40,888 nucleotides of DNA from JBQCHF01 sp051953655 (GTDB lineage: Bacteria; Actinomycetota; Actinomycetes; Motilibacterales; Motilibacteraceae). Each line of letters starts with the position of its first letter. The stretch's first letter is position 1. The position numbers and the translations under genes are program-made. The notes under the pieces were generated by a model that was not told the origin of the DNA, did no database searches, and saw only the letters and a list, made by a program, of their open reading frames with translations. The stretch is taken from positions 1 through 40,888 of the forward strand of contig JBQCIO010000274.1 in the NCBI GenBank assembly GCA_051953655.1, read 5' to 3'. This document shows positions 25,306-33,070 of this stretch, in pieces.

Positions 25306-26406
25306 TCAGGGACCGCCGACGACCCATTCGGCGTAGAACGTGCCGAGCCCCGCGGCGACGCAGACCCCGCAAATGATCCAGAAGCGCATGGTCACGGTGA
25401 CCTGCTCCCAGCCGAGCATCTCGAAGTGGTGGTGGATCGGCGTGATCCGGAACAGCCGCTTGCCCACGCCGCCGTTGCTGCGCTTGGTCGCCTTGAAGTA
25501 GCCGACCTGCAGGATGACCGACAGCGTCTCGATCACGAACAGCCCGCCCAGGATGATCACCAGCAGCTCGGTCCGGGTCATGATCGCCAGGCCGGCCAGC
25601 GCCGCACCGAGCCCGAGGGACCCGGTGTCGCCCATGAAGATCCTGGCCGGCGAGGCGTTCCACCACAGGAACCCGAAGCAGGCCCCGGTCACACCGGCGG
25701 CGACCACCGCCAGGTCGAGCGGGTCACGGACCTCGTAGCACGCCGGCGACGTCACGTACCGGCAGTTCTGGTTGAACTGCCAGATGCCGACCAGCACGTA
25801 GGCGCCGAAGACCATGGCGCAGGCCCCGGCGGCCTGTCCGTCCAGGCCGTCGGTGAGGTTCACCCCGTTGCTGGTGGCCGTGATCATGAGGTTCGCCCAG
25901 ACAACGAAGAGGATGGCGCCGACCACGGTGCCGAGGAAGGCGAGGTTGATCCACGTGTCCCGCACGAAGGAGATGTGGTGGCTGGCCGGGGTGAGCCCGC
26001 CGCGGGAGAACTGACCAGCCAGGACGGCGAAGACGACCGCGACGAGGGTCTGGCCGGCGAGCTTCTGCCCGGAACGCAGGCCGAGCGACCTCTCGCGCCT
26101 GATCTTCGTCCAGTCGTCCAGGAAGCCGACGAACCCGATGCCGACCATCAGCAGGAGCACCAGGAGACCGGAGACGGTCGGGGCGCTCCAGGCGAGCAGG
26201 TGTGCCACGGCGTAGCCGGTCACCGTGGCGGCGATGATCATGATGCCGCCCATCTGGAGCGTGCCGCGCTGGGTGTGGTGGCTGGTCGGGCCGTCGTCCC
26301 GGACGAACTGCCCCCAGCCGTTGCGCCTGGCGAGGGCGATGAAGTAGCGGGTGCCCACCAACGTGACGACGAGCGCGACGAGCCCGCCGACGAGGACCAG
26401 CTTCAC
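25306..26406 (-). CDS. mraY: Orphan phospho-N-acetylmuramoyl-pentapeptide-transferase (MraY)
   Basis: This is a 366-residue polytopic membrane enzyme of the MraY/GlcNAc-1-P transferase superfamily. MraY makes lipid I from UDP-MurNAc-pentapeptide and undecaprenyl phosphate. The catalytic aspartates D97-D98 (LDDWTK), NLTDGLDG (N183, D186, D189) and the HHH motif (H325-327) are intact, as are FMGDTGSLGLG and YEVRDPLDLAV. Two strongly conserved stretches differ: HHTKRGTPTMGG is here HHTQRGTLQMGG (Q46 for Lys), and Q191 replaces the usual Leu after GLDG. No mur, fts or ddl gene is adjacent, so it is outside the cell-wall cluster. GTG 26406 follows GGGGGAGAG. It may be a second copy or the only copy. 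Confidence 0.92.
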   Translation of the reverse strand: MKLVLVGGLVALVVTLVGTRYFIALARRNGWGQFVRDDGPTSHHTQRGTLQMGGIMIIAATVTGYAVAHLLAWSAPTVSGLLVLLLMVGIGFVGFLDDWTKIRRERSLGLRSGQKLAGQTLVAVVFAVLAGQFSRGGLTPASHHISFVRDTWINLAFLGTVVGAILFVVWANLMITATSNGVNLTDGLDGQAAGACAMVFGAYVLVGIWQFNQNCRYVTSPACYEVRDPLDLAVVAAGVTGACFGFLWWNASPARIFMGDTGSLGLGAALAGLAIMTRTELLVIILGGLFVIETLSVILQVGYFKATKRSNGGVGKRLFRITPIHHHFEMLGWEQVTVTMRFWIICGVCVAAGLGTFYAEWVVGGP

Positions 26407-26534
26407 CGCATCTCTCCCCCGCCCGGAGGCGGCGTCGCGGAGACGTCCGGTGGCCGGCGCACGCTGTGGTCCATGGTCGTGAACAAGCCCGTTCCTGCTC
26501 GACAGCCGCTTCGGTCGCCGAGGGCGTGGCAGTG

Positions 26535-26673
26535 CGGCTCACGACGAGGTCTGAAGGCTATGGCGTTCCGGGTGATCTGGGACGAACCGCCACTCGGCGT
26601 GGCTCGCGGATTCTTGGAGGTGAGCGGGACGCCCACCGACAAGGCGGACCGTCCGGCTTCCGACGCGGCCTGA
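26535..26673 (+). pseudogene. Possible decayed RelBE-type toxin-antitoxin remnant
   Basis: A 37-residue open frame (ATG 26560 to TGA 26671-26673) begins with MAFRVIWDEPPLGVARGFLE, like the N-terminus of actinobacterial RelE-type toxins, then diverges into low-complexity sequence. Five bases before its ATG, a different frame ends in AAHDEV-stop (26552-26554), like an antitoxin tail. The toxin is far too short to be functional. The similarity is short, so confidence is low. Confidence 0.3.
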
Positions 26674-26680
26674 CGATTCG

Positions 26681-27019
26681 TCAGCCGATGCCGAGCGGCG
26701 CGGCGTCGACGAGGCCCGTGGCCCACGACATCGTCCACGCGGCCAGGAGGACGGCCGCGCCGGCCGCGACCACGGCGAGGGGTCGTCGAGCTCGGCCGGC
26801 CGGCCGTGGGGCCTGCGCTCCGGTCGGCGCGGGCGGCCGGACGCCGATGAGCGCCCCTAGGCCTGCACCTGCCAGGAGGAAAGGTGCGGCGAAGAACACC
26901 AGCGAGTCGGTGAGCTCGTAGTAGTCGCCGTCGAGGACGGCCGGCGCGAACATGACCGCGAGCAGGACGAGGCTGACCCCGACCCCGATGAGAGCGCCTC
27001 TTCCCGGTCGTCCCCGCAC
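26681..27019 (-). CDS. Small membrane protein of unknown function
   Basis: The 112-residue protein has three hydrophobic segments: GALIGVGVSLVLLAVMFAPAV (about 7-27), SLVFFAAPFLLAGAGLGALIGV (about 38-60) and LAVVAAGAAVLLAAWTMSW (about 82-100). A Pro/Arg-rich loop lies between the second and third. It starts at GTG 27019, divergent from adhE with 140 bases between. No family is recognised. The frame upstream of GTG 27019 is open but would overlap the promoter region of adhE. Confidence 0.55.
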   Translation of the reverse strand: MRGRPGRGALIGVGVSLVLLAVMFAPAVLDGDYYELTDSLVFFAAPFLLAGAGLGALIGVRPPAPTGAQAPRPAGRARRPLAVVAAGAAVLLAAWTMSWATGLVDAAPLGIG

Positions 27020-27159
27020 GGGGGCAGTATCCAGCCTCGGCGGCCGCCGGCGGCGCAGATCGTGGCGACGGCCGTAAGGCCCTGTCCGACCAGGTGCCGT
27101 GCTGCCTAGCGTCGGCGTGGGCGGCGGCCCGCGCCGCTGACGAGCGCTGGGGCAGCGAG

Positions 27160-29745
27160 ATGACACAGACGACGGCAGTGAGCGAAGGGCTCGACGAGGC
27201 GAGGCGCGAGACGGTGGACCAGCTGGTCGCCTCCGCGGCGGCAGCGGCCGCCGAGCTGCGGCAGCTGGACCAGGCGGCGGTGGACCGGATCGTCGCGGCG
27301 ATGGTGCGGGCGGGTCTGCACGCGGCGACCGGTCTGGCTCGGCTGGCCGTCGAGGAGACCGGGTTCGGGGTCTTCGAGGACAAGGTGGTCAAGAACTTCG
27401 TCGCCACCGAGTTCCTCTCCGACGCCCTCGAGGGAGCCCGCACCGTCGGCGTCGTCGAGGTCGACGTCGAGCGGAACATCGAGCTGGTGGCCGAGCCGGT
27501 CGGGGTGGTGCTGGCCGTCACGCCGGTCACCAACCCCACGTCCACGGTGCTGTACAAGGCGATCCTCGCCGCGAAGACCCGCAACGCCCTTCTGCTGCGT
27601 CCCTCCCCCTACGCCGTGCGCTGCGCCGAGGAGGCGGTCCGGGTGCTGCGCGAGGCCGGGGAGAAGGCCGGTCTGCCTCCGGGCGCCCTCCAGGTCGTCC
27701 CCGACGCCGCGCACGAGGTGACGCACTACCTGTTCCGCCACCCCGACGTCGACTTCCTCTGGGTGACCGGCGGCCCGCGGATCGTCGCGCTGGCGAACGC
27801 GGCCGGGAAACCGGGGCTCAGCGTCGGCCCGGGCAACGCACCGGTCTACGTGCACCGCAGCGCGGACCTGCCCGGCATGGTCGTGGACACCCTCATCTCC
27901 AAGACGTTCGACTCCTCGGTCATCTGCCCGGCGGAGCAGACCTGCATCGTCGACGACGCCGTCTACGAGCAGGTCGTGGCGGAGTTCGTCCGCATGGGCG
28001 CGCACCTGCTGACCCCGGACCAGGTCCAGGCCCTGGCCGCGTTCGCGTTCGAGGGCGGGGAGAAGGTCAGCATGCAGGCGGTGGGCCGCCCGGCCGCCGT
28101 GCTCGCGCAGGCCGCCGGCTTCGGGGTGGATCCGGGCACCAAGCTGCTGCTGGCCCCGCTGCCGACAGACCTCGAGGAGCTGGGCGCGCACCCGCTGGTG
28201 CAGGAGAAGCTCATGCCGGTGCTGGGGATCGTGCGCTCCCCCTCGCTCGAGCACGCGATCGACGCCGCCGTCCTGGTCACCGAGCACGGCGGCCTGGGCC
28301 ACACCTCGGCGGTGTACGCCCGTGACGACGAGGTGGTCCGGCGGTACGCCGAGGCGGTGCGGACCGGACGCATCCTGGTGAACGCTCCGACCGCCGTCGG
28401 CGCGCTCGGTGGGGTGTACAACAACCTCACGCCCACGTTCTCGCTCGGCTGCGGCACCTGGGGCGGCAGCAGCACGACCGCGAACATCGGGTACCGCGAG
28501 CTGCTCAACCTCAAGACGGTGGCCCGTCGGCGCACCCCGCCGCAGTGGTTCCGGGTGCCGGCGAACACCTACTTCAACGCCGGGGCGCTGGAGAACCTGC
28601 GCGACGAGGACGCCGAGCAGGTGGTCGTGGTCACCGACGGTCCCTGCGAGCAGCGCGGTGTGGTGGAGGAGGTCCGGCGAACCCTTCGCTGCCGGCACGT
28701 GCAGGTGTTCGCCGAGGTGGAGCCGGAGCCGGACGAACGGACCGTCCGGCGCGGCGTCGAGCTGCTGGACCGGGTCCGGCCGGACCTGCTGGTGGCGGTC
28801 GGCGGTGGCTCGGTCATGGACGCGGCCAAGGCGATGCGGCTGTTCCACGAGCACCCCGAGGCCGACCTCGACGAGCTGACGCTGCCGTTCCTGGACCCGC
28901 GCAAGCGGGTGGCGCACTACCCGCAGCAGGCGCACCGGGTCCGCCTGGTGGCCGCGCCGACGACGTCGGGGACGGGTTCCGAGGTCTCCCCTGCTGCCGT
29001 GCTCACGGTCGGAGGCCGCAAGAAGACCCTCGTCGACTACTCGCTGGTGCCGGACATGGCGATCGTGGATCCGCTGCTGGCGCTGTCGATGCCGCCCTCG
29101 GTCACCGCCGACAGCGGGATCGACGCCCTCACCCACGCCCTCGAGGCCGCGGTGTCCATCTTCGCCTCGCCCTACACCGACGCCTTCTGCGTGCAGGCCG
29201 CGCGGCTGGTGCTCGAGGCGCTCCCCCGCGCTCACGCCGACGGAGACGACCTGGCCGCGCGCACGGACATGGCCAACGCCGCGACCCTCGCCGGGCTCGC
29301 GTTCTCCAACGCTTTCGTCGGGGTGAACCATGCGCTCGCGCACGCCGTCGGCGCCCGTTTCGGCATCGCGCACGGGCGCGCCAACGGCGTGTTCCTGCCG
29401 CACGTGCTGCGCTACAACGCCTCGCTGCCCACGAAGTTCATGCCCGCGCCGGGCTACTCGGCCTACGTCGCGCCGGAGAAGTACGGCCAGCTCGGGTTCG
29501 TCGTGCTCGGCGGCCACTCGGTGCAGGACAGCCGGGAGCGGCTGTTCACCGCCGTCGACGACCTGCTGTCCACGGTAGGGATGCCACGGACCTTGAAGGA
29601 TGCGGGCGTGGACGAGCACGAGTTCCTGGAGTCTCTGCCTGACCTGGCGATGACGGCCTTCGAGGACCTGAGCCTGCGCACCAACCCACGGATGCCCCTG
29701 CTGTCCGAGCTGACCGACCTGCTGCGCGCCGGCTTCTACGGCTAG
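27160..29745 (+). CDS. adhE: Bifunctional acetaldehyde-CoA/alcohol dehydrogenase AdhE
   Basis: This 861-residue fusion reduces acetyl-CoA to acetaldehyde (N-terminal aldehyde dehydrogenase) and then to ethanol (C-terminal iron alcohol dehydrogenase). The catalytic cysteine is C256 in SSVICPAEQTC. The alcohol dehydrogenase half starts near residue 465. Its NAD-binding GGGSVMDAAK is at 548-557, and iron-ligand histidines lie in NHALAHAVG (H724, H728) and GIAHGRAN (H738). Length and order match enterobacterial and clostridial AdhE. ATG 27160 is the likely start (TGGGGCAGCGAG upstream). The open frame continues to 27094, but this extension has no recognisable content. The fusion suggests fermentative metabolism under low oxygen. 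Confidence 0.95.
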   Translation: MTQTTAVSEGLDEARRETVDQLVASAAAAAAELRQLDQAAVDRIVAAMVRAGLHAATGLARLAVEETGFGVFEDKVVKNFVATEFLSDALEGARTVGVVEVDVERNIELVAEPVGVVLAVTPVTNPTSTVLYKAILAAKTRNALLLRPSPYAVRCAEEAVRVLREAGEKAGLPPGALQVVPDAAHEVTHYLFRHPDVDFLWVTGGPRIVALANAAGKPGLSVGPGNAPVYVHRSADLPGMVVDTLISKTFDSSVICPAEQTCIVDDAVYEQVVAEFVRMGAHLLTPDQVQALAAFAFEGGEKVSMQAVGRPAAVLAQAAGFGVDPGTKLLLAPLPTDLEELGAHPLVQEKLMPVLGIVRSPSLEHAIDAAVLVTEHGGLGHTSAVYARDDEVVRRYAEAVRTGRILVNAPTAVGALGGVYNNLTPTFSLGCGTWGGSSTTANIGYRELLNLKTVARRRTPPQWFRVPANTYFNAGALENLRDEDAEQVVVVTDGPCEQRGVVEEVRRTLRCRHVQVFAEVEPEPDERTVRRGVELLDRVRPDLLVAVGGGSVMDAAKAMRLFHEHPEADLDELTLPFLDPRKRVAHYPQQAHRVRLVAAPTTSGTGSEVSPAAVLTVGGRKKTLVDYSLVPDMAIVDPLLALSMPPSVTADSGIDALTHALEAAVSIFASPYTDAFCVQAARLVLEALPRAHADGDDLAARTDMANAATLAGLAFSNAFVGVNHALAHAVGARFGIAHGRANGVFLPHVLRYNASLPTKFMPAPGYSAYVAPEKYGQLGFVVLGGHSVQDSRERLFTAVDDLLSTVGMPRTLKDAGVDEHEFLESLPDLAMTAFEDLSLRTNPRMPLLSELTDLLRAGFYG

Positions 29746-29762
29746 GACACCGCAAGGCAAGT

Positions 29763-29786
29763 GTGATCGGACCGTGACCCGATCAC
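29763..29786 (+). terminator. Hairpin downstream of adhE
   Basis: GTGATCGG (29763-29770) pairs with CCGATCAC (29779-29786) around an eight-base loop, beginning 18 bases after the adhE stop. It is a short stem without a U-tract. The GATCAC word is shared with the other intergenic hairpins of this window (20135-20162, 14902-14955). Confidence 0.5.
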
Positions 29787-29843
29787 GCTCAATTCGCCGT
29801 CCAGCTAACGGGAACTGTCGGTGGCGACGTCTATGTTCGCGGT

Positions 29844-31196
29844 ATGCCAGAGGACGCCGCACCGCCCCCGCAGCAGGCGCTCCCCGACGCGCTGGCCGCG
29901 GTGCAGGAGGCGGTGACGCGGGCGTTAGCTGCGCCGGTGTGGCAGCTGGAGTCCGGGCAGCTCGGTCCTTCGGTGCAGCTGGTGGTGTCGCTCGAGAACC
30001 GGCTCGCCGCGCTGCGGGTGTCGCTGGTCAAGGAGGCCGACGATCGCTCGGTGGCTGACGCGGTGCACGCGCGCACCACCCCGTTCTGGCTGGCGCAGTT
30101 GCTCACGATCGACCACGTCGATGCCGCCAAGCAGGTCCGCCTGGCCCGGGAGGGCAGCGACCAGATCATGGCCGCGATCGCCGACGGGTCGGTGTGCGAG
30201 ACCAAGGCGTTGGCGATCGTGGACGGGCTGCGGCTGATCAAGCGGATCGGCTCGGTCACCGTGGAGGAGGTCGAGCAGGGCGAGGAGTTCCTGCTGGACT
30301 GGGCGCCCCGGCTGACCCGCAAGCACCTGTCCGTCGCCGCGGCGAGGATCGCCGACGTGCTCGACTCCGACCGCGGCAAGAAGCTCGACGAGGACGAGAA
30401 GCTGGCGCACTCGCTGCGCGAGGTCGCCATCACCCCGGATGTGGCCACCGACGGAGCGATGTACCGGATCTCGGGGCGGCTGACCAAGGAGACCGCGTCG
30501 CTGCTGATGACCACCCTCGACGCGGTGATGCGCACCGACGCCGAGAACGACGAGGAATCCGCACTCCCGCGCTCGGCGCGCAGGACCATGCCCCAGCGCC
30601 GGGCCGACGCCCTCGCCACCCTGGTCCGCCTCGCGGCCGACCACGACGACCTGCCCCTGCGGCACGGCGAACCGGTCCAGGCGCTCATCACCATGCCGAT
30701 GCAGACCCTCGAGCAGCGCACCGCAGCAGCCGGGCTTACTGATGCGGAATCAGGCCAGCCCGCCGGCTACCTGCCGGGACTGACCGAGCGCGGCGACCGG
30801 CTCGCCCCCGCCACCCTGAGACGGCTCGCCTGCGACGCCAAGCTCGTCCCCGCCGTCCTCGGCTCCCGCGGCCAGCCGCTCGATCTAGGCAGAGAGGTCC
30901 GCCTGGCCACCGCCACCAGCTACCGTGCGCTGGCCGTGGAGTTCGGCGGCTGCTGCGGCATCGGCTGCACCGCACCCCCGTCGCAGACCACCGCCCACCA
31001 CCTCGACCACTGGGCCGACGACGGGCCCACCAGCCTGGCCAACAGCGCCCCCCTGTGCGGGCACGAGCACTGGCTCGTCCACGAAGGCGGCTGGGACCTG
31101 AGACGCACCAACGAACCCGGCGTCGTCGAATGGCGCCCACCCGCCTGGATCGACCCCAGCCGACCCTGGATCAGACGAGAACCACCACCCCGGTGA
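29844..31196 (+). CDS. DUF222 (13E12-repeat) HNH endonuclease-family protein
   Basis: This 450-residue protein has an N-terminal DUF222 domain, about residues 20-300 (FWLAQLLTIDHVDAAKQVR, CETKALAIVDGL, MTTLDAVMRTD and RRADALATLVRLA). The C-terminal HNH-like module, about 370-435, has CCGIGC, the HHLDHW block, GPTSLANSAPLC and HEHWLVHEGGW. These multicopy actinobacterial proteins are related to mycobacterial 13E12 repeats and may act in mobile-element or phage-related DNA processing, though function is rarely shown. ATG 29844 is the likely start. The gene is convergent with the GNAT gene, with 24 bases between their stops, and a hairpin spans both ends. Confidence 0.9.
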   Translation: MPEDAAPPPQQALPDALAAVQEAVTRALAAPVWQLESGQLGPSVQLVVSLENRLAALRVSLVKEADDRSVADAVHARTTPFWLAQLLTIDHVDAAKQVRLAREGSDQIMAAIADGSVCETKALAIVDGLRLIKRIGSVTVEEVEQGEEFLLDWAPRLTRKHLSVAAARIADVLDSDRGKKLDEDEKLAHSLREVAITPDVATDGAMYRISGRLTKETASLLMTTLDAVMRTDAENDEESALPRSARRTMPQRRADALATLVRLAADHDDLPLRHGEPVQALITMPMQTLEQRTAAAGLTDAESGQPAGYLPGLTERGDRLAPATLRRLACDAKLVPAVLGSRGQPLDLGREVRLATATSYRALAVEFGGCCGIGCTAPPSQTTAHHLDHWADDGPTSLANSAPLCGHEHWLVHEGGWDLRRTNEPGVVEWRPPAWIDPSRPWIRREPPPR

Positions 31197-31218
31197 TGCA
31201 GGAGAGAGCCGGGTGGGG
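31185..31218. terminator. Possible bidirectional hairpin over the ends of the convergent HNH and GNAT genes
   Basis: CCACCCCGG (31185-31193) can pair, with a bulge, with CCGGGTGGGG (31209-31218). It overlaps the last codons of the HNH gene and ends three bases before the GNAT stop. The stem is imperfect, so the call is tentative. Confidence 0.35.
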
Positions 31219-31220
31219 TC

Positions 31221-31742
31221 TCACACCGTGAGGTGCAGCACCCGGTCGTCCGGGATCCACGGCTTGCCGGGCACCGGCACGGCCTCCTCGTGCCACCTGT
31301 CCCCGGCCACCTCGGTGGCGATCCTCCGCCAGAACCGGGCCGCGGTGGGGTTCTCCTCCTGGAACCCGATCCGCCAGTCCCCCGGGTGCCGGCCGAGCAC
31401 GTCCAGCGCGAGCCGGCGGCCCACGCCGAGGCGGCGCGCCCGGCGCACCACGAAGAAGGCGTCCATGTGGCGCGGTTCCTCGTCGACGCCGGACACCAGC
31501 GCGAAGCCGGCCGACACCTCCGGGCCGCCGACCAGGTAGCCGATCCGGTCCGGGTCGCGGTCGAGGAACGAACGCATCTCGTGCTCCTTGAAGCGGCCGT
31601 CCGCGTCGGGCCACGAGTCGCGGAACTGGGAGAGGTCGTACCGGAAGAGCTGCCAGAGGTTCGAGAGCCGCTCGTCGTCACCCTCGCCCAGCGCGAAGAC
31701 CCGGAGCGAGCTCAGAGCGACCTGGTCGGGCCGGGCAGTCAT
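31221..31742 (-). CDS. GNAT-family N-acetyltransferase (third gene of the RES-Xre operon)
   Basis: The 173-residue protein has the GNAT core. Residues about 60-115 run GYLVGGPEVSAGFALVSG, HMDAFFVVRRARRLGVG (motif A, with acetyl-CoA loop R-R-x-G-V-G-R) and RLALDVLG. Motif B is the GFQEENPTAARFWRRIATE stretch. Its ATG overlaps the RES-gene stop by four bases, so it is translated together with the toxin. This coupling is unusual for RES-Xre modules. It may be an accessory, a second toxin, a self-protecting enzyme, or an unrelated passenger. The acyl acceptor is unknown. Confidence 0.88.
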   Translation of the reverse strand: MTARPDQVALSSLRVFALGEGDDERLSNLWQLFRYDLSQFRDSWPDADGRFKEHEMRSFLDRDPDRIGYLVGGPEVSAGFALVSGVDEEPRHMDAFFVVRRARRLGVGRRLALDVLGRHPGDWRIGFQEENPTAARFWRRIATEVAGDRWHEEAVPVPGKPWIPDDRVLHLTV

Positions 31743-32482
31743 CCGTCGTCCTCCTCCGTGCGACTCTGCTTCCGCCGCGATCGAGCGGCCCGTGCATCCT
31801 GCCTCGGCGTGTGCAGCAGCCCGCTCTCCTCCAGCGGCACCACCGGCAGCTGGACGTCCGACCGCGCCACCTCGATGCCGTAGCGGCGGAGCTGGCGGTG
31901 CAGCACCTCGTCGTCGTGCAGGGTGCGGACCTGCACGGGCCACTCCGACGCGCTGTCGTAGGGCGGGTGGTCCCCCTCGGCGTCGAACAGGGTGACCGAC
32001 CGCAGCCGCCCGGCCGGGTCGTGCGAGACGCCGCCGTGAACCGCCCGCCATCCCGCCCGGTGCAGCGCGAGCGCCCAGGCCTGGGTGAGTGCGCGGTCTC
32101 CCCCGGCCCACAGAGCCGCGGTGACGCCGACAGCGCGGCTCGACGGCGCCGCCACATTCGCGGCGGGTGGCGCCGAGTCCGGGGCCACCACCTCGGCGCG
32201 GCGTCGTGCGCGCAGCTCCACGTCCGGCAGCCGCCCGGTGAAGTGCACGAACGTCTCCAGCACGGCGGCCACCGGGGCCAGCGCGAGGTAGCACGACCCC
32301 AGCGGCGCCGGCAGGTCGAACCGGCCGTGCGACTCCGGGTCCACCACCTGCTGGGGAAGCGAGGCGAACCACCACGGGGTCGATCGCTGTGCGGCGAACA
32401 CGCGGTGCAGGGTGCGGCCGCGCAGCGACACACGGGGCAGCCGGGTCAGCTCGGCGGGCGCCGGTGGCGGTCCCAGCGGCAC
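31739..32482 (-). CDS. RES-domain toxin (NAD+-degrading, MbcT-like)
   Basis: This 247-residue protein has a RES domain, about residues 20-165. The expected catalytic residues can be seen: R27 (LHRVF), Y65 (SCYLALAP), E76 (AVLETF) and S153 (GGVSHDP). RES toxins such as mycobacterial MbcT degrade NAD+ (NAD+ phosphorylase) and arrest growth when the antitoxin is lost. A charged C-terminal tail of about 60 residues follows. The start at ATG 32482 lies one base after the antitoxin stop, the usual antitoxin-first arrangement. Confidence 0.9.
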   Translation of the reverse strand: MPLGPPPAPAELTRLPRVSLRGRTLHRVFAAQRSTPWWFASLPQQVVDPESHGRFDLPAPLGSCYLALAPVAAVLETFVHFTGRLPDVELRARRRAEVVAPDSAPPAANVAAPSSRAVGVTAALWAGGDRALTQAWALALHRAGWRAVHGGVSHDPAGRLRSVTLFDAEGDHPPYDSASEWPVQVRTLHDDEVLHRQLRRYGIEVARSDVQLPVVPLEESGLLHTPRQDARAARSRRKQSRTEEDDG

Positions 32483-32483
32483 G

Positions 32484-32927
32484 TCAGCCGGCCGCAGCCG
32501 CGAGTCGGCGGGCCAGGGTGAGCACGGTCGAGGCGTCGTCGGCGAGCGCGTCCACCGGTCGGGCGCCGAGCAGTTCGGGGTTGGGGGTGGTCAGCCAGGA
32601 GGCGACGGTGAGCGGCGCGAGCACCGGGGCGAGGGCCGCCACGACCTCGGCCACGCCGGGCCGCTGCGAGCGTCCGTCGAACTGCACCACCGGGTAGACC
32701 GGTCTCCCGTCGCGGTTGCGCACCCGCAGCAGTCGCGGGTCCTTGCTCACCGCCTGCTCGCTCTTGCCCAGGAGCCTCGCGGTGTCCGACTGGGTCAGGG
32801 CAGGGCCGACCTGCTCGGCCCAGGCGGCGTCGGAGACGTCCTGCTCGAGGACCGCACGCGCCAGGGCCACCGCGGCCGGCGAGGCGTGCTCAGCCAGTCG
32901 TGCCAATGCTGTGGCCCCCTGCGACAC
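32484..32927 (-). CDS. Xre/MbcA/ParS-type antitoxin
   Basis: This 147-residue antitoxin pairs with the adjacent RES toxin. The N-terminal helix-turn-helix-like part includes LTQSDTARLLGKSEQAVSK (about residues 44-62), expected to bind the operon's promoter. The C-terminal MbcA/ParS toxin-binding domain has WLTTPNPELLGARPVDAL (about residues 110-127) typical of the family. GTG 32927 is preceded by AGGGGAGG. Autoregulation by the complex is the family rule. A candidate operator region lies at 32966-32997. Confidence 0.88.
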   Translation of the reverse strand: MSQGATALARLAEHASPAAVALARAVLEQDVSDAAWAEQVGPALTQSDTARLLGKSEQAVSKDPRLLRVRNRDGRPVYPVVQFDGRSQRPGVAEVVAALAPVLAPLTVASWLTTPNPELLGARPVDALADDASTVLTLARRLAAAAG

Positions 32928-32965
32928 CGCGGCCTCCCCTCACGAGTTCCTCAAGAAGTCCACCC

Positions 32966-32997
32966 ATCGTAGCCCTCGTTCGGTTGAGGAGGTTGAG
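32966..32997 (-). promoter_or_regulatory. Promoter/operator region of the RES-Xre operon
   Basis: On the minus strand TACGAT (32971-32966) matches an actinobacterial -10 box, about 40 bases upstream of the GTG at 32927. Just upstream, GGTTGAG is repeated on the plus strand at 32982-32988 and 32991-32997, a nine-base period suitable for an operator at the expected -20 to -35 region. No convincing -35 hexamer is visible. Confidence 0.4.
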
Positions 32998-33070
32998 AGC
33001 GGCCCGACACGCGGACCGCGTCGAGGCGGTGCTCCTCCTGCGCGCACCGTTGACACGGGATGATGCGCGG

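Noticed and set aside
25306..26406. mraY as part of a division/cell-wall (dcw) cluster
   Set aside because: The neighbours are a methyltransferase, remnants and adhE. No mur, fts or ddl gene is adjacent.
25264..26673. Long plus-strand frame opposite mraY
   Set aside because: Its composition is low-complexity and hydrophilic. The minus strand carries intact MraY motifs. Only its last 37 codons are considered, as a possible RelE remnant.
27106..29862. A 918-codon minus-strand frame opposite adhE
   Set aside because: It is His/Arg/Val-rich shadow coding with no recognisable domain. The plus strand has all AdhE motifs.
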